Assembly (NCBI GenBank): GCA_937924775.1
Contig: CALDUT010000012.1
Span: 62,001 to 126,000, forward strand
Source: an uncultured Gemmata sp.
Lineage (GTDB): Bacteria; Planctomycetota; Planctomycetia; Gemmatales; Gemmataceae
DNA length: 64,000 nt
Reading direction: 5' to 3'
Shown: one piece after another, positions 43,084 through 52,498 of the stretch
Layout: every line of letters begins with the position of its first letter
Position numbering within the stretch: the stretch's first letter is position 1
Made by a program: the position numbers and the translations under genes
The notes under the pieces: generated by a model
Database searches by the model: none
The model's input: only the letters and a program-made list of their open reading frames with translations
What the model was told of the DNA's origin: nothing

Positions 43084-43977
43084 CTAGCGGGCCGGCGGGT
43101 CGAGCCAGCCGCGGGACTTCATCCACTCCACCGCGCGATCGGGCCAACTGGCGCAGGGATGCGGGACTTTGCGCAGACCATAGCCGTGGCCGCCACTGGC
43201 GTACAAGTGCATCTCGGCGGGCACTTTGTTCTTCTTGAGCGCCAGGTAAAGAGCGATGCTATTTTCGCTACTGACATTGTCATCCGAAGAGTGCGCGAAG
43301 AACATCGGTGGGGATTGGTGGGTCACGACGAAGTCGGGTTTCAAGTTCCCGTCTTTGTCGATCAACCCTCCGGGGTAGATGAGCAGGGCGAAGTTCGGTT
43401 GATGACCGAACTTTTCGTCTGCGGCGTCGATTGTGTCATACATCCGCTGGGTGGTCAGGCTGGCCCACGCGGTCAAGTTGCCACCGGCGGAGAAGCCGAG
43501 CATGCCAATCCGGTTGGGGTCGATGCCGTACTTTGGGGCCATACTGCGAACAAGGGTGATAGCCCGCTGGGCATCTTGAATCATGGCGCGGTTGTCGGGG
43601 TTCTGCATTTCGCGGCGCGGCACACGGTACTTCAACAGCACCGCGGTGATGCCGTGCTTGTTCAGCCATTCACAAACATCCGTACCTTCATGTTCAATCG
43701 CCAGAATGTTGTACCCCCCGCCGGGGGCGACAATCACCACCGTCCCGGTGTTCTTGTCGTGCGGCACCGGATAAATGGTGATCGTTGGCTCGGTGACGTT
43801 GGTGAGACGTTTGACGTCGATTTGGCCCTTCTTGGCCTCGAGGTATTTCTCGGGGCCAAGGTCTTGGGTCTCCCCCGGGGCTTTCCCCGGCCAGAGTTTG
43901 ATCACGACCGGCTCGGCCCCCGGGGCTGATAACGCCCCCGCAAGCAGGCAGACGAATACGCTAGCTGTACGCCGCAT
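43084..43977 (-). CDS. Secreted alpha/beta-hydrolase (esterase/acetylxylan esterase-like)
   Basis: The 297-residue protein has a signal peptide and an alpha/beta-hydrolase fold with oxyanion motif APGGGYN, nucleophile Ser163 in GFSAGGN, acid in HSSDDNV and His in ASGGHGYGL. This set resembles the BD-FAE type of acetylxylan or feruloyl esterases that deacylate plant polysaccharides. A long insert near PNFALLIYPGGLIDKDGNLKP is characteristic. It lies next to a sulfatase and a DUF1080 gene, supporting a role in polysaccharide breakdown. AGGAG precedes the start. Confidence 0.9.
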   Translation of the reverse strand: MRRTASVFVCLLAGALSAPGAEPVVIKLWPGKAPGETQDLGPEKYLEAKKGQIDVKRLTNVTEPTITIYPVPHDKNTGTVVIVAPGGGYNILAIEHEGTDVCEWLNKHGITAVLLKYRVPRREMQNPDNRAMIQDAQRAITLVRSMAPKYGIDPNRIGMLGFSAGGNLTAWASLTTQRMYDTIDAADEKFGHQPNFALLIYPGGLIDKDGNLKPDFVVTHQSPPMFFAHSSDDNVSSENSIALYLALKKNKVPAEMHLYASGGHGYGLRKVPHPCASWPDRAVEWMKSRGWLDPPAR

Positions 43978-44140
43978 AGCGAACTCCTAGAGGAAAAGCG
44001 CCCCCCCCGGTACCACGAGGAGGCCATCCTCGCACCAATACAAAACGCCACCGGAAACTGCAACCATTCTCGGGAAGCCCCGCAGTGTGACCGGACGGTG
44101 GATTTTCCCCCGAGGTTTCCTCGGCGTTCACTCCCCCTGC

Positions 44141-45604
44141 TCACTTCTCGGGGAAGGGATCGTTGGGTTTGATTTCCTGGCCTTCCCACACGGGAAGGCC
44201 GTTGTCGAAGGTGAGGATGCGATGGGCGCTGCCGGGCATGGGCGGGGCGCTTTTCGCCGGGGCCCACCGGGCCAATTCCTTTTTCACGTGGGCGAATTCC
44301 GGTTTGTTGGCCAGATTCGTCCATTCGTGGGGGTCGTTTTCCATATCGTAGAGTTCTTCGCTGCCATCGGCGTAGACGATGTACCGCCATTTCTCGGTAC
44401 GAATCCCGTGGTTGCCGGGGTTGTGCGTGGTGATGGCGGGGCGTTCGCGGGGGGCTTTCGCGTCCTTCAGTTGCGGAACGAGGCTGATTCCTTCGTTCCG
44501 CTGATTGGCCGGCAGGCCGCACAGTTCGAGCAGAGTCGGGTACACATCGAGCAATTCCGCCGGGCGGTGGCACTTGGCATTGGCGGCGATACCCGGGCCG
44601 GCGAAGATCAGGGGTACCCGTGTGGAGCGATCCCAGAGCGAATTCTTGCCCGTGATGCCTTTTTCCCCCAAATGCCAGCCGTGATCGCTCCAGAGAACCA
44701 CAATGGTGTTCTTCTCGTACCCGTGGTCCTGAAGGGCTTGCAGCACGCGGCCCACCTGGGCATCCACAAAACTGATGCTGGCCAGATATGCCCGCACCAG
44801 CGGTTTCCACTGCTTGGCTTCTTGCAGCCACTTCAGCCGCGGTTCGGGTAACTTCCAGTGCAAGTACGAGGCGAAGCGCGGCAGATCGTCGCGGTCGTCC
44901 TCCTTGACCTGGGGCAGAATCAGTTGATCGGCCGGGTAAAGGTCGAACCACTTCTGCGGGGCATAACACGGCACATGCGGATGCTGGAAGCCGACCGCGA
45001 AAAACCATGGCCCCGAGGGTTTCTCTCGGAGCGTTTGCACCGCCCATGTCGCGATGTCGTAATCGAAGCAATCTTCATCCTTCTCCGGGAATACGCCCCA
45101 ATCCACCAAGGGGTGATTGTCGGGGGTTTTCACGAACTTCTGCTGAGGCCGCGGTTGGATGACACCCGGTGGGCCGAAAACATCCACCTCCGCCGGGCGT
45201 TCCCCCTTGGGAGGATAGCCGCCGTGGAAGATTTTCCCCGTAGTGAGGGTGTGATAGCCGTTTTTCTTGAACCACTGGAACAGGGTGGTCAGGTCTTTGT
45301 ACCGCGGATCGGTGCGGAACCACGGCGCCAGACCGTAAACGCCGGTGGTACTGGGCCGCAGGCCAGTCAGCAGGCTGGTCCGGCTGGGATTGCACAGCGG
45401 GCTTTGGCAGTGAGCGTTGGTGAACGTGGTCCCGCGAGCGGCCAAGGCATCCATGTGTGGGGTTTTCACCTGCGGGTGACCCCCCAGAGGCCCCACCCAA
45501 TCGTTCAGATCGTCGATGGCGATGAACAAGACGTTCGGTTTATCCGCCGCGGGAGCCATCGCGGCCACAACAAGACTGGTAACCAGAGAGATCAGGCAGC
45601 GCAT
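44141..45604 (-). CDS. Secreted sulfatase (type I, iduronate-2-sulfatase-like)
   Basis: The 487-residue protein has a signal peptide, the metal-binding DDLNDW near residue 31, and the formylglycine site Cys71-N-P-S-R75 (LCNPSRTSLLTG), which is converted to formylglycine in active sulfatases. TGKIFHGG and SDHGWHLGEKG are further conserved blocks. The closest kind is iduronate-2-sulfatase/choline-sulfatase-like of sulfatase family S1. It would remove sulfate esters from glycans. ATG 45604 follows AGGAAA. It is divergent from a DUF1080 gene at 45764. Confidence 0.94.
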   Translation of the reverse strand: MRCLISLVTSLVVAAMAPAADKPNVLFIAIDDLNDWVGPLGGHPQVKTPHMDALAARGTTFTNAHCQSPLCNPSRTSLLTGLRPSTTGVYGLAPWFRTDPRYKDLTTLFQWFKKNGYHTLTTGKIFHGGYPPKGERPAEVDVFGPPGVIQPRPQQKFVKTPDNHPLVDWGVFPEKDEDCFDYDIATWAVQTLREKPSGPWFFAVGFQHPHVPCYAPQKWFDLYPADQLILPQVKEDDRDDLPRFASYLHWKLPEPRLKWLQEAKQWKPLVRAYLASISFVDAQVGRVLQALQDHGYEKNTIVVLWSDHGWHLGEKGITGKNSLWDRSTRVPLIFAGPGIAANAKCHRPAELLDVYPTLLELCGLPANQRNEGISLVPQLKDAKAPRERPAITTHNPGNHGIRTEKWRYIVYADGSEELYDMENDPHEWTNLANKPEFAHVKKELARWAPAKSAPPMPGSAHRILTFDNGLPVWEGQEIKPNDPFPEK

Positions 45605-45763
45605 GGGATTTCCTGCGTGAAATGGGGAGTGCGTTTCGGGTAGAATACCGATCACTATTGTGTACCTAACTGCCGGTCCTAACAACTGTCTTTCGTGATT
45701 ACGAACCACGGCTTCGTAATACGACGCGGGCCGCAACCCATCCCGGTCACGTGAGGAGTCGTT

Positions 45764-46861
45764 ATGTCGCACTGTTACCGCTGGTTCGCTGGGGCCGTCG
45801 TGATCGCCAGCACTGCTGTGTTTGCAACCGCCGATCGGCCGGCGGTCGCCCAGGAGGATGGCTTTCGACCATTGTTTAATGGTCAGAATTTAGATGGCTG
45901 GGTGAACGTTAACTGCCATCCCACAACGTTTTATGTCAAAAACGGCACGATCATCACCACGGGTCAACCCACGGGCTTTCTCCGCACCCAGCGGCAGTAT
46001 GAAAACTTCATCCTGGAAATGGAGTGGATGCATGTGAACAAAACCGAGGTCGGCAACTCGGGATTATTCGTCTGGGGCGATCCCCTTCCGGCGGTGGGCA
46101 GCCCCTACACCCGCGGCATCGAAGTACAGATTCTGGTCAACCTGGAATACAAGGACAAGCAAGGCCGGGTGACGGCGACCAGCCACGGGGATGTGTTTTC
46201 CATTTGGGGGGCCCGATGCAAGCCCGACCGGCCGCACCCCACCGGGTGGCTCCGCTGCTTGCCGAGCGAATACCGCGCCAAAGGCGGCGGGGAATGGAAC
46301 CATTACAAGGTGATCGCCAATAACGGCGTCATCAAGCTCGAAGTCAACGGCAAGGAAGTCTCGGGGGTTAGCGAGTGTATCCCGCGGAAAGGCTATTTGG
46401 CGCTAGAAAGTGAAGGGGCGGAGTGCCACTTCCGGAATATCCGGATCAAAGAGTTGCCCAGCACTCACCCCCAGTCGGAAGAGATTGCCGACGAGTGGCA
46501 GGGTGAGGTCAGCCGGTTCAATGGCCTGGACCTCGACGGGTGGAAAACTGAGGAGAACTCGTGGAAAGTGTCAGGGGGCAAGTTGGTTGCGACTGGGAAA
46601 GCCGCGCTGGTCGGTGAACCGATCCCGCCGAGGGGGGGCGTTCTCCTCTTCGATTGGCGGGTTCCGGCGAAATCGGCCGGCGAGTTGTCGGTCGCGCTGG
46701 GTGATAAAGACGTCAAATTCACAGCGAAAAAACCGAATGCTTGGCAGCGGGAGAGCCTTCTGGTCGCACCGCAACCGGGCGGAACACCGATCGCCTTTCG
46801 GCCGCTGGAGGGTTTGGAGATTATGAACGTCTTTGTTCGGGTATTACCCGAGAAGAAGTGA
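45764..46861 (+). CDS. Secreted DUF1080 (concanavalin-like, 3-keto-disaccharide hydrolase type) protein
   Basis: The 365-residue protein has a signal peptide and a DUF1080 jelly roll from about 31 to 231 (FRPLFNGQNLDGWVNV, FILEMEWMHVNKTEVGNSGLFVWGD, GYLALESEGAECHFRNIRIKEL). A second, shorter domain beginning RFNGLDLDGWKTEENSWKVSGG repeats the entry motif of the first but is truncated, so the protein has one and a half domains. DUF1080 proteins include 3-keto-glycoside hydrolases and sugar-binding modules. GAGGAG lies before ATG 45764. Divergent pairing with the sulfatase suggests shared control of glycan degradation. Confidence 0.9.
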   Translation: MSHCYRWFAGAVVIASTAVFATADRPAVAQEDGFRPLFNGQNLDGWVNVNCHPTTFYVKNGTIITTGQPTGFLRTQRQYENFILEMEWMHVNKTEVGNSGLFVWGDPLPAVGSPYTRGIEVQILVNLEYKDKQGRVTATSHGDVFSIWGARCKPDRPHPTGWLRCLPSEYRAKGGGEWNHYKVIANNGVIKLEVNGKEVSGVSECIPRKGYLALESEGAECHFRNIRIKELPSTHPQSEEIADEWQGEVSRFNGLDLDGWKTEENSWKVSGGKLVATGKAALVGEPIPPRGGVLLFDWRVPAKSAGELSVALGDKDVKFTAKKPNAWQRESLLVAPQPGGTPIAFRPLEGLEIMNVFVRVLPEKK

Positions 46862-47012
46862 GGGGCGGAAGCCCCGAACAGCCGCGGCCAGGGGGCTTGG
46901 CGGCTTCACCGCCCCCCCCGCCGCGAATCACCCAGCGGCCGCTAGGCTCGGAATCGCCTCCCCAGGTCGGTCACCCTCTGGGGAACCCCTGGGCCGAGTG
47001 ACCCCGCGACGG

Positions 47013-49376
47013 TCACGACAGGATCCCCGCTTTGCGGGCTTCCCATTCCTCGGGGCTGATAAGTACGTGCCGGGCATTGCTGCCGTTGTAGCCGCCGACA
47101 ATCCCATCTTCGGCCATGTAGTCGATGAAGCGGCTGGCCTTGCCGTAGCCAATCCCCAGTGCCCGCTGCAGAAGCGACGTGCTGCCGCGTTGCTCGCGAA
47201 TGATAATCTCGACGGCTTGTTCGTAGAGCGGGTCGCGTTCGCGGAGTTTGGCGCCCAGCTCGCCCCCGGAAACGTTCTCCAGTTGGTCGCGGGTCTTGAG
47301 GTTGAGGAGTTCGGTATCGTAATTCGGCGTGTCGGTGGCGATGGCGTTGACCACCCGTTCGATTTCCTCGTTGGCGACATAAGCCCCTTGCGCCCGGGTG
47401 AGTTGACCGGTTTGCAGAAAGAGCATGTCGCCTTCCCCCAGGAGGCGTTCGCCGCCTTTTTCATCGAGAACAACCGCACTATCGGAACGGTTGGTAACGC
47501 GGAAACAAATCCGTGCGGGCAGGTTCGATTTGATCAGCCCCGTAACGACATCGACCGTCGGTTTTTGGGTCGCCAGAACTAAGTGAATGCCTGCCGCCCG
47601 AGACTTCTGCGCCAGCAGAATGATGTTGCCTTCGATTTCCTTTTTCATTTTCATCATGAGGTCGCCGACTTCGTCGATGATGATGACGATGTAAGGCATT
47701 TTGCGGGGAATCGCTCGCCGTTCTTCGTCGCTATCAGGGTTGACGCGGCGGACGATCTCCTCGTAAGGAAGTTCGTTGTAGCTGGCAATATTCCGCACCC
47801 GGGCGCGGTGCAGCCACTCGTAGCGCTCCTCCATCTTCTCGACAGCCCAGGCCAGAATCGCATCAGCTTTTTTGTCTTCTTTGACCACCGGTGTCATCAG
47901 ATGCGGGATTTGGGCATAGTCGCTCAGTTCGACTTTCTTGGGGTCGATCAGGATCATGCGGCATTCGTCGGGCCGGCGGGTTAGCAGCAGAGAAACAATG
48001 ATAGTGTTCAGACAAACACTCTTGCCGGTGCCGGTGCTGCCCGCGATCAGCAAGTGCGGCATGGTGGCCAAATCGTAGGCCAGCGGCCGTCCTTCAACAT
48101 CTTTGCCAATGAACAACGGGAGCTTGAATTTCGCGACTTTGGGCGTGTGGGCCAGGGCCGCGACCAGCTCTTTGAGGTGAACTGTCTGGCGAATCTCGTT
48201 GGGTACTTCGATACCCACCGTATTGCGACCCGGCAGCGGCGCGACCACGCGAACGCTGGCCACTCGCAGGTTCAAGGCGAGATCGTCGGCCAGATTGGTC
48301 ACTTTGTTGAGGCGCAAGCCGGTTTCCAAGGCGATTTCGTACTGGGTGACCACCGGGCCGGTATGAATACCGACCACTTTGACGTGCAAACCAAAATCCT
48401 GAAAGGTCTTCTCCAACAGAACGGCCATCTCACGGAGCTTCTGCTCGTGATCGGCAATGGGAAACGGTTTCGGATCGTTCAATAGCGAAAGTGGCGGCAA
48501 CTGATAATCGCTGGGGGGCAGCTGTTCCTCGGTGGGCGGAACCGTCCGGGTGGTGGGGAGAAGTTTCGGCGCAGTGTGCCGGTGGATGGGAATATCCTCC
48601 GGTTTTACTTCCGGTAATGACGAACAGGCGTCCTCCGGCTCTTCCTCTGCCAACGCCAGTGGAGTCTCGTCGGCCGGTGTTGTGACCGCAGGCGGAAGGG
48701 CCGAGGAAGGATTCGCAGGCAAAGAATGGGCGGTTCTCCGCCTGCGTACAAATACCCGCGCTAGTGCCTTCAGGGCCGCGATGAGGGCCAGGATGACCGC
48801 TTCCATCGCGTCGGCGATCCGATCATTGAGCCAAGCCGCGGCATACCCGCTTTGGCGGATGGTATAGCCCAGCATGTGGGCCAGGCCGAGGACCACGCGG
48901 GGCATCGCCAACCCCGCCCCGGCGGCACCGGCTAGGGCCAACGTCGCGCCCAGCCACGGCGACTGAAGCGTATCTTCAAGCCAGAAAAGAAGATACGCAC
49001 CGATCGATCCGCCCCGCCCCGCCACCGAAGGCGACGGTAACCCGCGGCCCAAGGCCTCGACCGCCACCGCGGCCACCACGGTGAGAATCCACCACCCGGC
49101 GCTCCGCAACGCCAAGTGGACCCCCGACCGGCGAACAATCAATTCCCCTGCAAGAGCGAACCCACTGACCAAAAAGACGACAGCGCCCCAACCGAGCGGC
49201 TCCAGCAGCTGTTGCGCGGCTACATCCCCCCACGCCCCCAGCAGATTCGGCCCCCCTGACACGACCCGCGACGAAGCGACGGCCGCAGTCAATGCTGCCG
49301 CGGCCATCACCAAGGCGAGAACAACCCCATCACATCGCCACCGCGGCGGAGGCGGAGTTGACTTCTTTTCCGGCAT
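47013..49376 (-). CDS. ftsK: DNA translocase FtsK/SpoIIIE
   Basis: The 787-residue protein has four membrane helices in its first 200 residues, a short linker, and a C-terminal motor of FtsK type: KDVEGRPLAYDLATMPHLLIAG, Walker A GSTGTGKSVCLN, Walker B region IVIIIDEVGDLMM, and a C-terminal gamma winged helix (LLQRALGIGYGKASRFIDYMAEDGIVG) that recognises KOPS-like DNA. It pumps chromosomal DNA and activates dimer resolution. ATG 49376 was chosen by the short hydrophilic N-terminus; the few codons upstream would add nothing. Gene context gives no cell-division partner, consistent with planctomycetes lacking FtsZ. Confidence 0.95.
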   Translation of the reverse strand: MPEKKSTPPPPRWRCDGVVLALVMAAAALTAAVASSRVVSGGPNLLGAWGDVAAQQLLEPLGWGAVVFLVSGFALAGELIVRRSGVHLALRSAGWWILTVVAAVAVEALGRGLPSPSVAGRGGSIGAYLLFWLEDTLQSPWLGATLALAGAAGAGLAMPRVVLGLAHMLGYTIRQSGYAAAWLNDRIADAMEAVILALIAALKALARVFVRRRRTAHSLPANPSSALPPAVTTPADETPLALAEEEPEDACSSLPEVKPEDIPIHRHTAPKLLPTTRTVPPTEEQLPPSDYQLPPLSLLNDPKPFPIADHEQKLREMAVLLEKTFQDFGLHVKVVGIHTGPVVTQYEIALETGLRLNKVTNLADDLALNLRVASVRVVAPLPGRNTVGIEVPNEIRQTVHLKELVAALAHTPKVAKFKLPLFIGKDVEGRPLAYDLATMPHLLIAGSTGTGKSVCLNTIIVSLLLTRRPDECRMILIDPKKVELSDYAQIPHLMTPVVKEDKKADAILAWAVEKMEERYEWLHRARVRNIASYNELPYEEIVRRVNPDSDEERRAIPRKMPYIVIIIDEVGDLMMKMKKEIEGNIILLAQKSRAAGIHLVLATQKPTVDVVTGLIKSNLPARICFRVTNRSDSAVVLDEKGGERLLGEGDMLFLQTGQLTRAQGAYVANEEIERVVNAIATDTPNYDTELLNLKTRDQLENVSGGELGAKLRERDPLYEQAVEIIIREQRGSTSLLQRALGIGYGKASRFIDYMAEDGIVGGYNGSNARHVLISPEEWEARKAGILS

Positions 49377-49663
49377 TTGTTTCACCCTAACATCGTGCGC
49401 CTCGCACAATCCCTATTGTCTTTCGCGAAACGCGCCGACTGAACCCAACTCCCCCCGCCCAGGGAATCGTTTTGGCAAATTTTCCACGAAAGTTTCGCTA
49501 CAACACGCGCACGCAGAAAAGGCGGTACAGTATTCCGTCCGCGGTGCCGATATTTCTCCGCCGGCGGTTGGTCGGGCTACCCGGGACAGCGGCAGTGGCT
49601 CCATCGGGTTGTTGCTGGACCCGGCTGCGACGGAGAGATAGCCCTAACATCAGGATTGGCAAC

Positions 49664-50122
49664 ATGTTACACGTCGCATTATGGGAACCGGAGATTCCCC
49701 CCAACACCGGGAATATCGCCCGGTTGTGTGCCGCCACCGGAACACGCTTGCATCTGATAGGCCGCCTCGGCTTCCGGCTCGATAACCGCTCCTTGCGCCG
49801 AGCCGGTTTGGACTATTGGCCTGCGGTCGATTGGGTGCGGCACATCAGTTTCGACGATTTTCTGCACGCCTATGGTCACCAAACCCGCATTTGGTGCGTG
49901 GAAACCCCTTATGAGAAACGCTACACCCAAGCCGCCATCGCCGACGGCGACTGTCTGCTGTTTGGTAACGAATCCAGCGGCTTGCCGCCGTCGATCCGCG
50001 AACACTTCGCCGAACGGCTCATCGGCATTCCCATGCTCACTGGAGCCGTTCGCAGCCTCAATCTGGCCACCGCGGTCGGTATCGTCCTTTACGACGCCCT
50101 GCGCCGACTGCACGGTTGGTAG
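49664..50122 (+). CDS. trmL: tRNA (cytidine/uridine-34 2'-O)-methyltransferase
   Basis: The 152-residue SPOUT protein methylates the wobble ribose of leucine tRNAs. Family motifs are EPEIPPNTGNIARLCAATGT, LLFGNESSGLP and IPMLTGAVRSLNLATAVGIVLYD, the last forming the trefoil-knot cofactor loop. The length is normal for TrmL. AGGA is ten bases before ATG 49664. The next short gene starts 50 bases later on the same strand. Confidence 0.94.
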   Translation: MLHVALWEPEIPPNTGNIARLCAATGTRLHLIGRLGFRLDNRSLRRAGLDYWPAVDWVRHISFDDFLHAYGHQTRIWCVETPYEKRYTQAAIADGDCLLFGNESSGLPPSIREHFAERLIGIPMLTGAVRSLNLATAVGIVLYDALRRLHGW

Positions 50123-50171
50123 AACTGGAACAGTTTCGCCGAATTCCCACGACGATGACCCGGGCCAGGTG

Positions 50172-50522
50172 GTGACAGCGCGGGCAAAAATCGCTTCCAT
50201 AGCAGAAGCGGGGGAATTGCAGGCGTGGCTTGAGGTGTCGATGTCGCAGGTGGTCGCTTTCTCGGCCGTGGAGCAATTGGCCGAGTACGTTCATGAGGTG
50301 TTATGTACCAAGGATTCGCTCGACCCGGCGCAAGCGCCGTTGTTCCACACCCCGTTGCGGCGGGGTAACCGCGTCTGCGGAGTCATTTTCCACGTCGAAG
50401 GGCCCCGCCTGCTGCGCACCAGTGCCGTCTGGTCGAGCGATGAGAACCGCATCATCTTTTACGATTCGTCCGGGCTGCGTTTCCGCGAGGTGAACCTCAG
50501 CGAATCGCCGATGGCCGACTGA
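50172..50522 (+). CDS. Small protein of unknown function downstream of trmL
   Basis: A 116-residue frame begins at GTG 50172 with AGGTG close upstream. The protein has a helical N-terminal half (IASIAEAGELQAWLEVSMSQVVAFSAVEQLAEYVHEVL) and a beta-rich C-terminal half (RVCGVIFHVEGPRLLRTSAVWSSDENRIIFYDSSGLRFREVNLSE), of the sort seen in small conserved planctomycete proteins. I do not recognise the family. It converges with the redoxin gene, 16 bases away. The start is uncertain. Confidence 0.6.
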   Translation: MTARAKIASIAEAGELQAWLEVSMSQVVAFSAVEQLAEYVHEVLCTKDSLDPAQAPLFHTPLRRGNRVCGVIFHVEGPRLLRTSAVWSSDENRIIFYDSSGLRFREVNLSESPMAD

Positions 50523-50538
50523 CAGCTTCTTCCCAGCT

Positions 50539-51165
50539 TTAGTCATCATCGTTACTTGTCTTATGGAACGGGATTTTGCAGCCGGCGGCGGCATTGGTTT
50601 CGGCTACTGGTGCCGCACGCCCCGCTAGAGCCGCTTTGACCGCGTCGGCCACATAATGCCGTTGTGGGTTGACGATTTTGTCGTCGAAGGCCCCCATGTA
50701 AACCACTTTGCGGTCTTTGTTCAACACAAAGCACTCCGGGGTGAACAGGGCCCCGTAGTCGATGGCGGTTTTCTGCGAAGGATCGTACAGATAGGGAAAG
50801 TTGAACTTCTTGCGTGCGGCTCGTTCCTTCATCGCCGGTAACGCGTCGGCTTTGCTCGTATTGACGTTGATGGCCACAAACCCTACGCGGCTATCGGGTT
50901 GGTTGCATTCGGCCGCGAAGGCGATCAACCGATCTTCATAATTTTCGGCCACGATGCAACTGTTGCAGGTGAACACGACGACGAGAACGTCTTTGTCCTT
51001 CCAATCGCTAAACGAATAACGCCGGCCATCGGTGGCTTCGAGCTTCTCCCATGTTGGGGCCGGGTCGCCGATGTTGAGCTTTTTGTTGAACTTCCCTGCG
51101 CTCAGGGGAGTGGCGGCGAGCGTGGCCAGCAGCATCGCACTCAGAAAACGGATACACGATGTCAT
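50539..51165 (-). CDS. Secreted redoxin (thioredoxin-fold, AhpC/TSA type)
   Basis: The 208-residue protein has a signal peptide to about residue 23 and a thioredoxin fold: LNIGDPAPTWEKLEATDGRRYSFSDWKDKDVLVVVFTCNSCIV, with a CNSC active site at about residues 67-70, then YEDRLIAFAAE and VGFVAINVNTSKADALPAM. This secreted redoxin type is common in planctomycetes and probably reduces or oxidises disulfides outside the cytoplasm. It overlaps the upstream GNAT gene by four bases, so the two are coupled. The C-terminal tail is acidic. Confidence 0.9.
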   Translation of the reverse strand: MTSCIRFLSAMLLATLAATPLSAGKFNKKLNIGDPAPTWEKLEATDGRRYSFSDWKDKDVLVVVFTCNSCIVAENYEDRLIAFAAECNQPDSRVGFVAINVNTSKADALPAMKERAARKKFNFPYLYDPSQKTAIDYGALFTPECFVLNKDRKVVYMGAFDDKIVNPQRHYVADAVKAALAGRAAPVAETNAAAGCKIPFHKTSNDDD

Positions 51166-52178
51166 GATGACAACACCTGGGCTGAATCGGTGACCGGAGG
51201 CGGCGATGAGGTTGTTACGCTTTTCAAATACGTCGTACCGGTATCCACATGGTCCATGCCCGCCGCGCGGCACAGACCGACCAAAGCCACATCGGTGGAA
51301 GCGGCCTGCACTTCACAGATACCAAAGAACTGATCCTGCAAAAAGCGGAGAATTTGCGATAACAGCAGTTTGGCCAAGCCTTGGCGGCGGAGGTCTTCGC
51401 GAACTTGAATATCGAGAATGCCCGCGGAGGGGAACCCCCAGCGCCAACCGTAACCTTCGAGTTCCCAGACTATGGCCCGGGCGGCGAGAAAACCGCTGGC
51501 CAGTTTATCCACCATACGGAATTCCACCGGATCCAGCATGCCCCAGACGCATTCATGCCACCACGTCGGCACGCTCGCGGCCCGCAGCACTTGGGTTTCG
51601 TAGCGGCGGCGCAGCATCGTGAAGCGGGGATCGGGAATCGAGAACGGGGCGTCGAGCTTCTTTTGGAAAACGAGGGTGGTTCCGGCGGGTTGGTAACCCA
51701 GCGCGCGGAAAAACGGATCGGCGGCAGCATCGGACGCGAGAAACCCCGGGCAGTTGGTGCCGCCATACAGTCCAAAGCCATAGGGGCAATACGGCCACAC
51801 TGGCCCCGCCCGCAACGTGGTGGCCCCCTGGCGGATCAGATAGGCTTCGCACCGGCGCACCAATTCTGAACCGATATGCTGCCGCGTATAACCGCTGCGA
51901 ACGGCCACCAGGCAAATCACCCCGTGGGAATAATCCAGACCAGACAACTCCGCATTTGGCCCAAACCCGCACAACCCGTAGCCAATGACGCGGTTGTTGT
52001 CCTGGTCATCCACCGCGACAATCAAACTTTCCGGATCAAAATAAGGCTTGGAGAATACCCACCGTTCCAGCAACGCTGGCGTGCGCAGCGGGAAGCTGCC
52101 ACGGGCCGTGTGCGATTCGTTCCACACATCGGCCAACGCCGGGGGATCGGTATTCAGGAAGCGGCGATAAACAACCAC
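51162..52178 (-). CDS. Tandem GNAT N-acetyltransferase
   Basis: The 338-residue protein contains two GNAT domains. The first has IGYGLCGFGPN, VICLVAVRSGYTRQHIGSELVRRCEAYL (the acetyl-CoA loop); the second has IVWELEGYGWRWGFPSAGILDIQVREDLRRQGLAKLLLSQILRFL, again with a CoA-binding RRQGLAK loop. Tandem GNATs of this kind include mycothiol synthase-like enzymes, but the acceptor here is not known. Start GTG 52178 gives VVYRRFL. It is coupled to the redoxin gene by ATGA overlap, which hints that the product may concern a thiol or small-molecule redox step; that link is inference. Confidence 0.88.
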   Translation of the reverse strand: MVVYRRFLNTDPPALADVWNESHTARGSFPLRTPALLERWVFSKPYFDPESLIVAVDDQDNNRVIGYGLCGFGPNAELSGLDYSHGVICLVAVRSGYTRQHIGSELVRRCEAYLIRQGATTLRAGPVWPYCPYGFGLYGGTNCPGFLASDAAADPFFRALGYQPAGTTLVFQKKLDAPFSIPDPRFTMLRRRYETQVLRAASVPTWWHECVWGMLDPVEFRMVDKLASGFLAARAIVWELEGYGWRWGFPSAGILDIQVREDLRRQGLAKLLLSQILRFLQDQFFGICEVQAASTDVALVGLCRAAGMDHVDTGTTYLKSVTTSSPPPVTDSAQVLSS

Positions 52179-52498
52179 AACCGGCTCTCACCCCGCCGGA
52201 AAACCAGGCGGCGACACACGCGCAAACGCCAAATACTATAGGCGAAGCCTACCAGCCGTGGAAACCTCTGGCCACTGCTGGCAGAAACTATCACCGAAAA
52301 TCCCGCACACCGGCGGCGGTTCCGGGAGTGCGGACCCACCAGCCACGGTGGGCCGAAACTCGTAATGAAAATCCCCAGGGAGATACAACCCACAACCGCG
52401 AAGGTCCCTTGTCCGGGCTTCCCCCCCGCGACTTCGGCTCAGCCGATTCCTGGCTGTGCGATGCAATCGCCCCGTCCGACGGTCTCTCGGAGTTCCCC
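52179..52498. other. Divergent intergenic region, 320 bp
   Basis: The region separates the GNAT gene (minus) and the PQQ-like gene (plus). It holds a 6-bp hairpin CCCACC/GGTGGG at 52335-52352 and otherwise no clear element; AT-rich blocks near 52230 may hold the GNAT promoter. No coding region is supported. Confidence 0.5.
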